Origin: Xanthomonas bonasiae
Lineage (GTDB): Bacteria; Pseudomonadota; Gammaproteobacteria; Xanthomonadales; Xanthomonadaceae
DNA length: 64,000 nt
Assembly: GCF_017163705.1 (NCBI RefSeq)
Contig: NZ_JAFIWB010000008.1
Coordinates: 62,001-126,000 of the forward strand
Reading direction: 5' to 3'
Every line of letters begins with the position of its first letter. Position 1 is the stretch's first letter. The notes beneath the pieces were generated by a model. That model had not been told where the DNA came from, made no database searches, and was given only the letters and a program-made list of their open reading frames with translations. Positions 9,984-21,419 of the stretch are shown in pieces. Made by a program: the position numbers and the translations under genes.

Positions 9984-11699
9984 ATGTCCGTTTCGAAGTT
10001 TTCCGTGGCATGCCTGGCGCTCGCGCTGGGCCTGCCGTCGCTGGCCGCTGCGGCCGACCGCGTCACCGGCCAGGCGTTCGCCACGCGCTCGGAAGTGATC
10101 GCGCCGCACGCGATGGCCGCCACCTCGCAGCCGCTGGCCACGCAGATCGCGCTGGACACGATGAAGGCCGGCGGTTCGGCGGTGGATGCGGCGATCGCCG
10201 CCAACGCCGCGCTCGGACTGATGGAACCGACCGGCAACGGCGTCGGCGGCGACCTGTTCGCGATCGTGTGGGATCCGAAGACCCACAAGCTCTACGGCTA
10301 CAACGGTTCGGGCCGTTCGCCCAAATCGCTGACCCTGGCCGAGTTCCAGCGCCGCGGCTTGAAGGACATTCCGCCGACCGGGCCGCTGCCGGTGTCGGTG
10401 CCGGGCGCGGTGGACGGCTGGTTCGCGCTGCACGAACGCTTCGGACGCCGGCCGATGGCGCAGAACCTGGCGCCGGCGATCCGCTACGCCCGCGAGGGCC
10501 ACCCGGTGGCCGAGACGATCGCCTATTACTGGGACCGCTCGGTGCCGCGGCTGTCGCAGTATCCCGGCTTCAAGGAACAGTTCACCATCGACGGCCATGC
10601 GCCGCGCAAGGGCGAGCTGTGGAAGAACCCGAACCTGGCCAATACGCTGCAGCAGATCGCCGACGGCGGCCGCGACGCGTTCTACAAGGGGCCGATCGCG
10701 CGCACCATCGATGCCTATTTCAAGGCCAACGGCGGCTTCCTGAGCTACGACGACCTGGCCAGCCACCACGGCGAATGGGTCGAGCCGGTCAGCAGCAACT
10801 ATCGCGGCTACGACGTGTGGGAACTGCCGCCCAACAGCCAGGGCATCGCCGCGCTGCAGATGCTCAACATCCTGGAGGGCTACGACTTCTCCAAGATCCC
10901 GTTCGGCTCGGCCGAGCACATCCACCTGTTCACCGAGGCCAAGAAACTGGCCTTCGCCGACCGCGCGCGCTTCTACGCCGATCCGGCGTTCCAGCCGGCG
11001 CCGCTGGCCAAGCTGATTTCCAAGGACTACGCCGCGCAGCGCCGTGCGCTGATCTCGATGGACAAGGCCCTGAAGGAAGTGCAGCCGGGCACGCCCAAAC
11101 AGTTGGAGGAAGGCGACACCATCTACCTGACCGTGGCCGATGCCGACGGCATGATGGTGTCGCTGATCCAGTCCAACTACCGCGGCATGGGCAGCGGCAT
11201 GGCGCCGCCGGGGCTGGGCTTCATCCTGCAGGACCGCGGCGAGATGTTCGTGCTCAAGAAGGACCATCCCAACGGCTACGCGCCGGGCAAGCGCCCGTTC
11301 CAGACCATCATCCCGGCGTTCGTGACCAAGGACGGCAAGCCGTGGCTCAGCTTCGGCGTGATGGGCGGGGCGATGCAGCCGCAAGGGCATGTGCAGATCG
11401 TGATGAACCTGATCGATTTCCACATGAACTTGCAGGAAGCCGGCGATGCGCCGCGGATCCAGCACGAAGGGTCGACCGAACCGACCGGGCAGGCCACGGC
11501 GATGAGCGACGGCGGCGAACTGAATCTGGAAACCGGGTTTTCCTACGACGCGATCCGCGCGCTGATGCGCAAGGGCCACCGCGTGATCTTCGCCGACGGC
11601 CCGTACGGCGGCTACCAGGCGATCGCGCGCGACCCGGTCAGCGGCGTGTACTACGGCGCCTCGGAAAGCCGCAAGGACGGGCAGGCCGCAGGCTACTGA
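9984..11699 (+). CDS. ggt: gamma-glutamyltranspeptidase
   Basis: Ntn-hydrolase that cleaves gamma-glutamyl amides such as glutathione in the periplasm. Residues 1-24 form a signal peptide (hydrophobic run ending LAAAA). The precursor should self-cleave before the nucleophile T379 in EEGDTIYLTVAD, giving large and small chains; SNYRGMGSGM and the Gly-rich region after it match the small-subunit active site. 571 aa, normal. Two in-frame ATGs, 9978 and 9984, are possible; I chose the second because GGGGA ends six bases before it. It stands alone; the neighbours do not indicate a pathway. Confidence 0.9.
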   Translation: MSVSKFSVACLALALGLPSLAAAADRVTGQAFATRSEVIAPHAMAATSQPLATQIALDTMKAGGSAVDAAIAANAALGLMEPTGNGVGGDLFAIVWDPKTHKLYGYNGSGRSPKSLTLAEFQRRGLKDIPPTGPLPVSVPGAVDGWFALHERFGRRPMAQNLAPAIRYAREGHPVAETIAYYWDRSVPRLSQYPGFKEQFTIDGHAPRKGELWKNPNLANTLQQIADGGRDAFYKGPIARTIDAYFKANGGFLSYDDLASHHGEWVEPVSSNYRGYDVWELPPNSQGIAALQMLNILEGYDFSKIPFGSAEHIHLFTEAKKLAFADRARFYADPAFQPAPLAKLISKDYAAQRRALISMDKALKEVQPGTPKQLEEGDTIYLTVADADGMMVSLIQSNYRGMGSGMAPPGLGFILQDRGEMFVLKKDHPNGYAPGKRPFQTIIPAFVTKDGKPWLSFGVMGGAMQPQGHVQIVMNLIDFHMNLQEAGDAPRIQHEGSTEPTGQATAMSDGGELNLETGFSYDAIRALMRKGHRVIFADGPYGGYQAIARDPVSGVYYGASESRKDGQAAGY

Positions 11700-11781
11700 G
11701 CCTGCGCCGCGGCAGTGCCGCGGCCGGCTCGCATGCGGTAGCCGGCGCGCTGCGGCGGTGCGCGCGCCGGCGCCGGCGCGC

Positions 11782-13359
11782 TCACTCCTGCGCTTGCGCG
11801 CCGCCCACCTCGGTGCGCGTCTGCTCCTGCGCCGCCTGTTCGCGCGCGATCCATGCCTCGATCATGTGCCTGGCGCGTCGAGCGCGGCGGCGTTCCCGGG
11901 TGTGCTCGGCGTCCAGCACGCGGTAGAGCGAAACGATCACCAGCACCATCAGCAGCGCGAACGGCAGCGCGGCGATGGTGATCATGCCCTGCAGCGCGTC
12001 CAGGCCGCCGGCCAGCAACAGGACCGCCGCGATCAGCGCCACCGCCACGCCCCACACCAGCTTGCGCGCCAGCGGCGGGTCGCCGGCCTCGTCGGTGGAC
12101 ATGCTGGCCAGCACCAGTACTGCCGAGTCGGCCGAGCTGACGAAGAAGATCATCAGCAACAGCAGGGCCAGGCCGGACAGCAGCAGCGACCCCGGCAGGC
12201 TGTCGAACAGGGTGAACAGCACCGTTTCGTAGCCGTTGCCCAGCGCCTGCAGCATGTCGACGTGGCCGAACAGTTGCGACCACAGCGCGGTGCCGCCGAA
12301 CACCGAGAACCATACGAAGCCGAGCAGAGTGGGGGCCAGCACCACGCCCACCACGAACTCGCGGATGCTGCGTCCGCGCGACACGCGGGCGATGAACGCG
12401 CCGACGAACGGCGCCCAGGCGATCCACCAGGCCCAGTAGAAAATGGTCCATTCGGCCACCCACTTGCTGCCGGAGAACGGCGACATGCGCAGGCTCATCG
12501 TCACCAGCTGGTTGAGATAGGAACCCAGCGTGGTGGTGAAGGTGTCGAAGATGAAGCCGGTCGGGCCGAGCACCAGCACCGCGGCCAGCAGCAGCGCGGC
12601 CAGCGCCAGGTTGAAGTTGGACAGCCACTTGATGCCGCGCTCCACGCCGCTGGCGGTGGAGGCCATGTACAGCACGAAGGCCACGGCGATGATGGCCATC
12701 TGCACGGGGATGCTCGCCTGCACGCCGAACACGCGGTGCAGGCCGGCGGCGATCTGGATCGTGCCGAAGCCCAACGTGGTGGCGACGCCGATCGCGGTGG
12801 CCACCACCGCGGCGATGTTCACCGCCTGCCCGATCCAGCCGCGATGATGGCGGCCGATGACCGGCTGCAGCATGTCGCTGACCAGTCCGCGGCCGTTGCG
12901 GTTGTACTGGAACCAGGCCATCGCCAGGCCGATCAGCGCATAGATCGCCCAGGGATGCAGGCCCCAGTGGAAGAACGCGTAGCGCATCGACGCGCGCGCC
13001 GCCTCCATGCTTTGCGGCGGCAAGCCTTCCGGCGGCTTGAGGAAGTGCGAGATCGGCTCGGCCGCACCCCAGAACACCAGCCCGATGCCCATGCCGGCGG
13101 CGAACAGCATCGACAGCCAGCTGGCGCGGGAGAAGTCCGGCTCGGCATCCTCGCCGCCGATGCGCAGATGGCCGAAGCGGCCGAAGGCCAGATACAGCAT
13201 GAAGGCCAGGGTCAGGAACACCACCAGCAGGTACATCCAGCCGGCGCCGCGGATGACCTGGAGCAGCGTCGCTTGCACCACGTCGTTGAACGGGCCGGGC
13301 GCGATGCCCGCGATCAGCACCAGCAAGGCCACCAGCGCGATGGAAATACGGAACACCAT
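11782..13359 (-). CDS. BCCT-family transporter (betaine/carnitine/choline type)
   Basis: 525-residue inner-membrane protein with about 12 hydrophobic segments. The family signature is clear: GMGIGLVFWGAAEP at 89-102 and the Trp-rich stretch WTIFYWAWWIAWAPFVGAFI in the second half. Such proteins import quaternary ammonium osmolytes or related compounds with Na+ or H+; the substrate cannot be read from the sequence. The C-terminal tail of ~45 residues is charged (RERRRARRARH and EQAAQEQTRTEV), as in osmosensing members. Convergent with ggt and divergent from the chemoreceptor. Confidence 0.9.
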   Translation of the reverse strand: MVFRISIALVALLVLIAGIAPGPFNDVVQATLLQVIRGAGWMYLLVVFLTLAFMLYLAFGRFGHLRIGGEDAEPDFSRASWLSMLFAAGMGIGLVFWGAAEPISHFLKPPEGLPPQSMEAARASMRYAFFHWGLHPWAIYALIGLAMAWFQYNRNGRGLVSDMLQPVIGRHHRGWIGQAVNIAAVVATAIGVATTLGFGTIQIAAGLHRVFGVQASIPVQMAIIAVAFVLYMASTASGVERGIKWLSNFNLALAALLLAAVLVLGPTGFIFDTFTTTLGSYLNQLVTMSLRMSPFSGSKWVAEWTIFYWAWWIAWAPFVGAFIARVSRGRSIREFVVGVVLAPTLLGFVWFSVFGGTALWSQLFGHVDMLQALGNGYETVLFTLFDSLPGSLLLSGLALLLLMIFFVSSADSAVLVLASMSTDEAGDPPLARKLVWGVAVALIAAVLLLAGGLDALQGMITIAALPFALLMVLVIVSLYRVLDAEHTRERRRARRARHMIEAWIAREQAAQEQTRTEVGGAQAQE

Positions 13360-13821
13360 GGAGCAGCGTCTCCGGGCAAGGGGTCGAGAGGGAGCGCGCC
13401 GGCCTTGCAGCGATGCGCAAGGGCGGGTGGCACGCGGCGGTTGCCGGTCCGGAATCGCTGCAGCGGCAGCGAAGCGGCGGTCACTAACGAAGCCGGCAAC
13501 GATACCGGGCGCATCGTCACGGTACCGTTATGGTGCGCTGCGGCCGGTGCCGGAGCGGTGCGGATGCAAGGTTCTTTCCTTCAGGCAAACCAGGCCACAC
13601 CGCACGCAGCCGGGTCCGCCGCGTCCCACGCACTCGGCGCCGGCTCCCTTCACGACGCTGTCCGCGCCCATCGGCTGTGATTCTCGCCATCGCGGCGCGG
13701 CCATCGGCACCTGATTCCGCCAAAGCCCGGACATGACGCCGATCCCGGTTGCGCGTGTCTCCGCTCAGGTTGCACGGCGGCGGCCGATACCATGGCGGAA
13801 GAATTCCTGGAGGGGAAGACG
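13360..13821. other. intergenic region between divergent transporter and chemoreceptor genes
   Basis: No convincing gene. It should contain the promoters of the BCCT transporter (minus) and chemoreceptor (plus). A perfect 10-base palindrome ACGGTACCGT lies near 13517 and could be an operator, but I cannot link it to a regulator. The chemoreceptor's ribosome-binding site (GGAGGGG, 13809-13815) is at the right edge. Confidence 0.5.
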
Positions 13822-15672
13822 ATGTCGTTGTTCACACGCGGTCCGAACGCCGATGCCGGACATGCCGCAGCCCTGCCGGACGCGCCGGTGGCGTTGCTGC
13901 GGTTGGACCCGCAAGGTCGGGTCTGCGCCGCCAATCGTGCCGCGCTGGACCTGCTCGGGGTGCACGCGGAGGCCGTGCTCGGCGAACCCAGCGAAGCGGT
14001 GTGGGGCCTGCCGCTGGCGTCGCTGGTCGGTGCGGAAGGCAGCTGGCTGGCGTCGGACGCCGATCCGGCGCGGCGCGTGCGCTATCAGCGCGATCGCGAC
14101 GGCGACGGTTGGCTGCTGTCGCTGCCGCATGCGGAAACCGCCGCGCTGCTGCGCGACGTCGCCCTGCTCGGCGCCGGGCAGGCGCAAGACGCCATCAGTC
14201 CGGCGCTGCAGGCGCTGGCGCAGCGGCTGCAGGCCGGTGCGCAGGCGCAGGCCTTGCTGGACCGGGTCGGCGAGCGCCTGACCGGGTGCGATCTGGACCT
14301 GGGACTGAGCACGCCGCTGTCCGCGCAGGAAACCGAGGCGATGGCCGGGCGGCGCCTGTCGGCCGGCTTCGGCAATCTGGCCGAGGCGATCCGCCAGGCG
14401 GTGGCGCTGTCGTTGCAGATCGCCGCCGACGTGCCGCACGTGGTCGCCGAGAACGAGGAACTGGCGCAGCAATCGCAGACCCAGATGGAGGCGCTGCAGA
14501 CGGTGGTGGCGACCACCCGGAGGCTGCTGCAAGGCCTGCACGAGATGGACCAGGAGCTGCGCGCGGTGATCGCGGTGGCGGCCAGCGCCGACGACAGCGC
14601 GCGCCAGGGCGTGGAAGCGGCGCGCGCGCTGGGCCAGGCGATGCGCGAAGTGGAGCGGCGTTCGGCGCGCGCCACCGAGGTCATCGAGGTGATCGACGCG
14701 GTCGCGTTCCAGACCAACATCCTGTCGATCAACGCCAGCATCGAGGCGGTGCACGCCGGCGCCGCCGGGCGCGGCTTCGCCGTGGTCGCCAGCGAGATCC
14801 GGCGCCTGGCCGAACGCGCCGCCGCCGCTGCGCGCGACGTGCGCGTCATCATCGGCGAGACCGGCAGCGCCTTGCACGACAGCGCCGCCTCGGCGCAGCG
14901 CACCGAGCAGGTGCTCGGCGGCATCGGCCAACTGCTCGGCCGCGCCAGTGCGGCGATGGAAACCGTGGCCACCCGCGTCGCCGCGCAAGGCGAAGAGATC
15001 GGCGGCATCGATCGCGCGGTCGAGCACGTGGTCGGGCTCAGCCGCAGCAACCTGGAGCATGTCGCGCGCGTGGTCGAGCGCAGCGCGGCGCTGGCCGCAG
15101 GCAGCACCACGCTGCACGACTGCGTGGGCCTGTTCCGCTTGCCGTCCGATCCGATGCAGCAGCCGCGGCACGCGCGCATCCGCGAACTGACCACGGCGAC
15201 CGCCGGCAGGATCGGGCAGGCGCTGGCCGATGCGGTCGCACGCGGCCGCATCGGCGAGGACGCGCTGTTTTCCACCGACTACACGCCGATCGCGGGCATC
15301 GATCCGCCCAAGTACCGCACCGCCTTCGATGCGTTGTGCGACGAACTGCTGCCGCCGCTGCAGGAACCGTTGCTGGCCGCGCATCCGTGGATCGTGTTCG
15401 CGATCTGCGCCAATCCGGACGGCTACGTGCCGACCCACAACCTGCGCTTCAGCCAGCCGCTGAGCGGCGACCGCGCCCGCGATCTGGTCGGCAACCGCAC
15501 CAAGCGCATGTTCACCGATCGGGTCGGGCGCAGCGTCGGCCGCCATACCCAGCCCTATCTGTTGCAGGTGTATCGGCGCGACACCGGGCAGATCCTGTTC
15601 GACCTGTCGGTGCCGGTGCACGTGCGCGGCCGCCATTGGGGCGGGCTGCGCGTGGCCTACGTGCTGGAATGA
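13822..15672 (+). CDS. soluble methyl-accepting chemotaxis-type protein
   Basis: 616 residues with no membrane segment. An N-terminal PAS-like portion ([19 protein letters not shown] near residue 20) is followed by a helical signalling domain whose hairpin tip is [15 protein letters not shown] and [18 protein letters not shown] (near 300-330). After it comes a C-terminal domain of ~160 residues with [12 protein letters not shown] and [13 protein letters not shown], resembling ligand-binding domains placed C-terminally in some cytoplasmic receptors. It probably couples to CheA/CheW and senses an internal signal (inference). Start ATG 13822 follows GGAGGGG by six bases; an in-frame ATG at 13792 lacks such a site. 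Confidence 0.85.
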   Translation: MSLFTRGPNADAGHAAALPDAPVALLRLDPQGRVCAANRAALDLLGVHAEAVLGEPSEAVWGLPLASLVGAEGSWLASDADPARRVRYQRDRDGDGWLLSLPHAETAALLRDVALLGAGQAQDAISPALQALAQRLQAGAQAQALLDRVGERLTGCDLDLGLSTPLSAQETEAMAGRRLSAGFGNLAEAIRQAVALSLQIAADVPHVVAENEELAQQSQTQMEALQTVVATTRRLLQGLHEMDQELRAVIAVAASADDSARQGVEAARALGQAMREVERRSARATEVIEVIDAVAFQTNILSINASIEAVHAGAAGRGFAVVASEIRRLAERAAAAARDVRVIIGETGSALHDSAASAQRTEQVLGGIGQLLGRASAAMETVATRVAAQGEEIGGIDRAVEHVVGLSRSNLEHVARVVERSAALAAGSTTLHDCVGLFRLPSDPMQQPRHARIRELTTATAGRIGQALADAVARGRIGEDALFSTDYTPIAGIDPPKYRTAFDALCDELLPPLQEPLLAAHPWIVFAICANPDGYVPTHNLRFSQPLSGDRARDLVGNRTKRMFTDRVGRSVGRHTQPYLLQVYRRDTGQILFDLSVPVHVRGRHWGGLRVAYVLE

Positions 15673-15691
15673 GCGTCGCGGCGAACGCCGC

Positions 15692-15736
15692 ACAAAAAAA
15701 CGCCACCGGGGTGAGCCGGCGGCAGGGAGAGAGAGA
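15692..15736 (-). ncRNA. candidate small RNA 3' end: minus-strand intrinsic terminator with CTCTCTCTCC motif
   Basis: On the minus strand an 8-bp stem, GCCGCCGG paired with CCGGTGGC around a short CTCACC loop, is followed directly by TTTTTTT (plus 15694-15700). No minus-strand protein gene ends here. Upstream on the minus strand is CTCTCTCTCC (plus 15726-15735), identical to a motif placed before another orphan minus-strand terminator at 18722-18746. A C/U-rich single-stranded stretch before a terminator is typical of small RNAs that pair with Shine-Dalgarno sequences. I found no clear promoter, so the 5' end is unknown. Confidence 0.4.
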
Positions 15737-15896
15737 CGTCGTTCTTGTGGGACCCAGGCTAGGCCCGGTATTTCGCCGGGGTTTGCCGCAATGGCGTGCG
15801 CGCGTGCCGGCGCTGACAAGAAGCGGATCCGGTTGTGCACCGATTCAGCTGCGCGCGGTTGGCTGCTGCCGCAGAAACGGGTCTAATAGCCGCAGA

Positions 15897-17978
<2,082 letters not shown>

Positions 17979-18048
17979 GTCCGGGGGCATGCCGCCGCCG
18001 TGGCGTGCGCTTGTCTATGATGCGCGCACGCCACCTCCGGAATTCCGC

Positions 18049-18714
18049 ATGCTCCGCTACGCGCTCGCCTTGCGCCGCCATCCGTCCGCGTTGCTGCTGG
18101 GCGTGCAATTGCTGGGCCTGCTGCTGTATCCGCTGATGGAAGACACCGCCGCCGGGCGCGCGCTGTTCGGCGCGTTCGGCATTGTGGTGCTGGGCCTGGC
18201 GCTGTGGGTGGTCAACCGCAGCCCGTCGGTGCTGTGGATCGCCTGGTGCCTGGCGGTGCCGTCGGTGGTGCTGTCGATCGCCGCGGCGCTGCGCCACAGT
18301 CCCGAACTCGGCGCGTTCGCGCAGTTGCTGGAAAGCCTGCTGTACTTCTATACCGCGGCCAGCCTGATCGCGTACATGCTGCAGGACCACGAGGTCACCC
18401 GCGACGAACTGTATGCGGCAGGCGCGACCTTCACCTTGCTGGCATGGGCGTTCGCCTTCGCGTTCTCGGTGTGCCAGCAATGGCTGCCGGGCAGTTTCAT
18501 CGGCGCGCAGACGACGCAGTCGCCGCGGACCTGGATGGAACTGCTGTACCTGAGTTTCAGCGTGCTGTCCGGGGTCGGCCTCAGCGACGTGCTGCCGGTG
18601 TTGCCGCTGGCGCGTTCGCTGGTGATGCTCGAACAGTTCGCCGGGGTGATGTATATCGCCCTGGTGGTGTCGCGACTGATTGGGCTCAGCGTCACACGCA
18701 AATCAAGAGCCTGA
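18049..18714 (+). CDS. small ion-channel-like membrane protein
   Basis: 221 residues with about six hydrophobic segments. The last ~60 residues look like a two-helix pore module: a pore loop YLSFSVLSGVGLSDVLP (167-183) and an inner helix AGVMYIALVVSRLIGLSV. The selectivity filter would be SGVGLSD (174-180) instead of TVGYGD, so potassium selectivity is doubtful. The family pattern of VLSGVGLSDVLP in a membrane protein suggests an ion-channel family member. Start ATG 18049 is supported by the hydrophobic N-terminus; an upstream in-frame start at 17989 would add an uncharacteristic stretch. It lies just after thiC, but no functional link is seen. Confidence 0.65.
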   Translation: MLRYALALRRHPSALLLGVQLLGLLLYPLMEDTAAGRALFGAFGIVVLGLALWVVNRSPSVLWIAWCLAVPSVVLSIAAALRHSPELGAFAQLLESLLYFYTAASLIAYMLQDHEVTRDELYAAGATFTLLAWAFAFAFSVCQQWLPGSFIGAQTTQSPRTWMELLYLSFSVLSGVGLSDVLPVLPLARSLVMLEQFAGVMYIALVVSRLIGLSVTRKSRA

Positions 18715-18721
18715 ACTGTGG

Positions 18722-18790
18722 CTAAAAAAAACGCGCCAAGTGGCGCGTAATCTTGCAACGTTTATGTGAGTTTCGTCGGCGGAGAGAGAG
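18722..18790 (-). ncRNA. candidate minus-strand small RNA 3' end with intrinsic terminator
   Basis: Minus-strand stem ACGCGCCACTTGGCGCGT (plus 18731-18748) is followed by TTTTTTTT (plus 18724-18731). About 35 bases upstream on the minus strand is CTCTCTCTCC (plus 18781-18790), the same ten bases that precede the orphan terminator at 15692-15722. The plus-strand channel gene ends at 18714, but the stem has its U-run only on the minus strand, so it terminates a minus-strand transcript. That transcript may be a regulatory RNA, the mRNA of the 37-codon ORF overlapping it, or both. Confidence 0.4.
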
Positions 18791-18875
18791 CCTGTAGTGC
18801 TTCGCCGCGGTTGGCGGCGGCAACGACTAGGGTAGAATTTGTCGGCGTCGCCACGCCTGGCTGCATTCGTCGCAT
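18762..18875 (-). CDS. possible 37-residue small protein
   Basis: Short ORF (ATG 18873-18875, TAA 18762-18764) ending 13 bases before a strong minus-strand terminator. The product starts MRRMQPGVATPTNSTLVVAA and ends PPTKLT. The placement directly before a terminator is what makes it worth listing. Against it, no good ribosome-binding site precedes either ATG (18875 or 18866) and I recognise no family. The transcript could equally be non-coding. Confidence 0.22.
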   Translation of the reverse strand: MRRMQPGVATPTNSTLVVAAANRGEALQALSPPTKLT

Positions 18876-18967
18876 TGGTTTGCCGAATCTGCCCGTTGAC
18901 GCCACGCGGCGCCATTTTGCCGCGACGTGGTTCCCACTCCATCGCGGATCGTCGTTGCCTTAGTCGC

Positions 18968-21298
18968 ATGTCCTCTCCATCCTCCGCCACTCCACTGCTT
19001 CCGGAACGGTTGCAGGTCGGCGATTGCCTGGTGCTGCTGTCGCTGCGCGAAGTGCATGCGCCGCGCGCGCGGCGGCCGCAGCGGCTCACGCCCAAGGCGA
19101 TGGGCGTGTTGCGCGTGCTGCTGGCGCAGCCGGGGCAGGTGGTGGAGCGCGAGACCTTGCTGGCCCAGGTCTGGCCGGACACGCAGCCGACCAACGATGT
19201 GGTGACCCAGGCCATCACCCAATTGCGCAAGGCGTTCGCCGCCGGCGCGAAGGGCGATGCGCCGGCCTACATCGAGACCCTGGCCAAGACCGGTTATCGC
19301 CTGGTGGCGCCGGTACAGGCGCTGGCCGAGGTGGAGGCCGATACCGCTGCTCTGGCGAGCGAGGACCTGCGCGCCGATACCGATGCCGACGTCGCCGTGC
19401 CGGCGGTCGCCGACGCAGCGCCGTCGCCGGCCGCGGTCGTGCCTGCGCCGCCGTCGCGCCGTTTGCAGGCGGTGCTGGCCGCCGCCGCGGGCGCCGGCCT
19501 GATGCTGCTGGCGATGCTGGTCTGGTGGCTGCCCCGGGGCGGCCAGGACCCGGCCGGCAGCGAGCAGGAGCGGGTGGTCGGCAGCCCGGAGCGGCCGTAC
19601 CGATTGATCACCACGATGCCGGGCTTCGAGCTGGAGCCGGCCTTGTCGCCGGATGGCGCGCAGGTGGCGTATGCCGCCGGGATCGAGGGCCGTGCGGGGA
19701 CGCAACTGCTGGTGCAGGCGACCGGCCGTGCGGCCGGCAGCGCGCCGCCGCGCTCGCTCGGCGTGCCGGGCAAGGGCTATTCCGACCGCTTGCCGGCCTG
19801 GTCGCCGGATGGCCGCCGCATCGCCTTCGCCCGGCTGGGGCCGGAAGGTCAGTGCCAGGTGCTGCTGGTGGCCGCCGACAGGCCTGGCGTGGCGCGCGAA
19901 GCGACGCGCTGCGACGGCACCGAACTGCTCAGTTTCGACTGGACGCCGGACGGGCGCGGCCTGCTGTTCGGCAGCATGACCGGGCGCCAGCCCAGCCGCG
20001 GGATCCGTGTGCTGGACCTGGCCAGCGGCCACTGGCGCGCGCTGCCCTACACGCTCGCGGCGGGCGATTTCGACTACGCGCCGCGTTATTCGCCCGATGG
20101 CCAGTGGATCGCGTTCGTGCGCAACCCGCAGATGGGCGGCCTGTGGCGGATGCCGGCCGGCGGCGGCCGGGCCGAGCCGCTGACCCGCGAGTTCGCCGAG
20201 ATCCGTGGCTGGGACTGGACCCAGGACGGCCGCGGCCTGGTGTTCGGGCGCCGGGTCGACAGCGAGACGCGCCTGTACCGGCTGGATGCCGCCTCGCAGC
20301 GCCTGCGCGACCTGGACCTGGGCGACGCGCAGTCGCCGACCCTGTCGCGCGACGGCGAGCGGCTCGCGTTCGTGCACCGGCGCCCGCAGTTCGCGCTGTA
20401 TCGCATCTCCGCCGCGGACCGTTCCGGCAAGCGCGACAGCCAGCGCCTGTTCGCCTCGACCGGGCGCGACAGCCAGCCGGTGATCGCGCCCGACGGCCGC
20501 CAGCTGGTCTTCACCTCCGACCGCTCCGGCAGCTTTGCGCTGTGGTGGGGCGACGTGACCCGGCCGCAGTCGCTGCGCCTGATCGAGGGCGTGCGCCCGG
20601 AAACCGGGCAGGCGCCGGCCTGGTCGGCCGACAGCCAGTCGCTGCTGGTCAGCGGCCGCGATGCGCAGGGGCGCTCGGTGATCTACGAAGTGCGGCCGCA
20701 GTCGGGCAGCGTCGTGCCCTTGCCGGTGCCGTCCGGCGAACCGCTGCAGGCGGAGTACACCGGCGATCCGGCGCAGCTGCTGGTGCTGCTCGGCGAGAAC
20801 GGCCGCACCCGTCTGCAGCTGTACGACCGGCGCAGCCTGCCGTGGCGCCGGCTGGCGTCGCTGGACGATGTCTCGCAACTGCGCGTGGACCCGGGCAGCG
20901 GGCGGGTGCTGTTCACGCGCCTGGCGCGCAGCGGCCTGTGGCGCGCCGACGCGACCCTGGACCCGGCCAGCGTGGCGGCGGTCGACGCGGCGGTGCCATC
21001 GCTGTGGCGCTACCGCACCTGGGCGCTCGGGACGGACGGCGAGGTGCGCTACCTGTTCCCGACCGGCGAGTGCGCCAGCCGGCTGGCGCGGATCGGCGGC
21101 GGCCTGGGCGACAGCGTATGCCTGGACCGCGACCGGCTCAGCGCGGTCAACGGCTTCAGCATCGATCGGCGCAGCGGCGACGTGTACGCGTCGCTGGCGG
21201 TGGAGGACGGCAGCGACATCGGCTTCATGCGCATGCCCGAGAGCACCGGCTGGTTCTCGGTGATCGCCTCCAAGTGGTTGTTGCACAAGGGAAAGTGA
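18968..21298 (+). CDS. CadC-type membrane-bound transcriptional regulator with beta-propeller domain
   Basis: 776 residues. An OmpR/PhoB-type winged helix fills residues ~10-115 (TPKAMGVLRVLLAQPGQVVE, then VTQAITQLRKAF and YIETLAKTGYRLVAPV). A charged Ala/Pro linker and one membrane helix at 167-187 follow, then ~570 residues with WD40/TolB-like repeats (LSPDGAQVAYA, WSPDGRRIAFAR, YSPDGQWIAFVR, APDGRQLVFTSDRSG) that should lie in the periplasm. Such one-component regulators sense outside and bind DNA inside. The AraC-type and TonB-receptor genes follow on the same strand, so they are plausible targets or partners (inference). Confidence 0.87.
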   Translation: MSSPSSATPLLPERLQVGDCLVLLSLREVHAPRARRPQRLTPKAMGVLRVLLAQPGQVVERETLLAQVWPDTQPTNDVVTQAITQLRKAFAAGAKGDAPAYIETLAKTGYRLVAPVQALAEVEADTAALASEDLRADTDADVAVPAVADAAPSPAAVVPAPPSRRLQAVLAAAAGAGLMLLAMLVWWLPRGGQDPAGSEQERVVGSPERPYRLITTMPGFELEPALSPDGAQVAYAAGIEGRAGTQLLVQATGRAAGSAPPRSLGVPGKGYSDRLPAWSPDGRRIAFARLGPEGQCQVLLVAADRPGVAREATRCDGTELLSFDWTPDGRGLLFGSMTGRQPSRGIRVLDLASGHWRALPYTLAAGDFDYAPRYSPDGQWIAFVRNPQMGGLWRMPAGGGRAEPLTREFAEIRGWDWTQDGRGLVFGRRVDSETRLYRLDAASQRLRDLDLGDAQSPTLSRDGERLAFVHRRPQFALYRISAADRSGKRDSQRLFASTGRDSQPVIAPDGRQLVFTSDRSGSFALWWGDVTRPQSLRLIEGVRPETGQAPAWSADSQSLLVSGRDAQGRSVIYEVRPQSGSVVPLPVPSGEPLQAEYTGDPAQLLVLLGENGRTRLQLYDRRSLPWRRLASLDDVSQLRVDPGSGRVLFTRLARSGLWRADATLDPASVAAVDAAVPSLWRYRTWALGTDGEVRYLFPTGECASRLARIGGGLGDSVCLDRDRLSAVNGFSIDRRSGDVYASLAVEDGSDIGFMRMPESTGWFSVIASKWLLHKGK

Positions 21299-21419
21299 GC
21301 TTCGTAAGTCATTCGTGACGGCTTCGTGCCGATTTCGGACAAATATCGCCACATCGTCCTGACCCTGCCGCCACATCCGGCAACACTGCGCGCCGGTTAA
21401 CGCAAAGCGGGTGCATCGG

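Noticed and set aside
18703-19230. 175-codon minus-strand ORF over the CadC-type regulator start
   Set aside because: Opposite the winged-helix domain and across the orphan terminator; composition does not look like protein.
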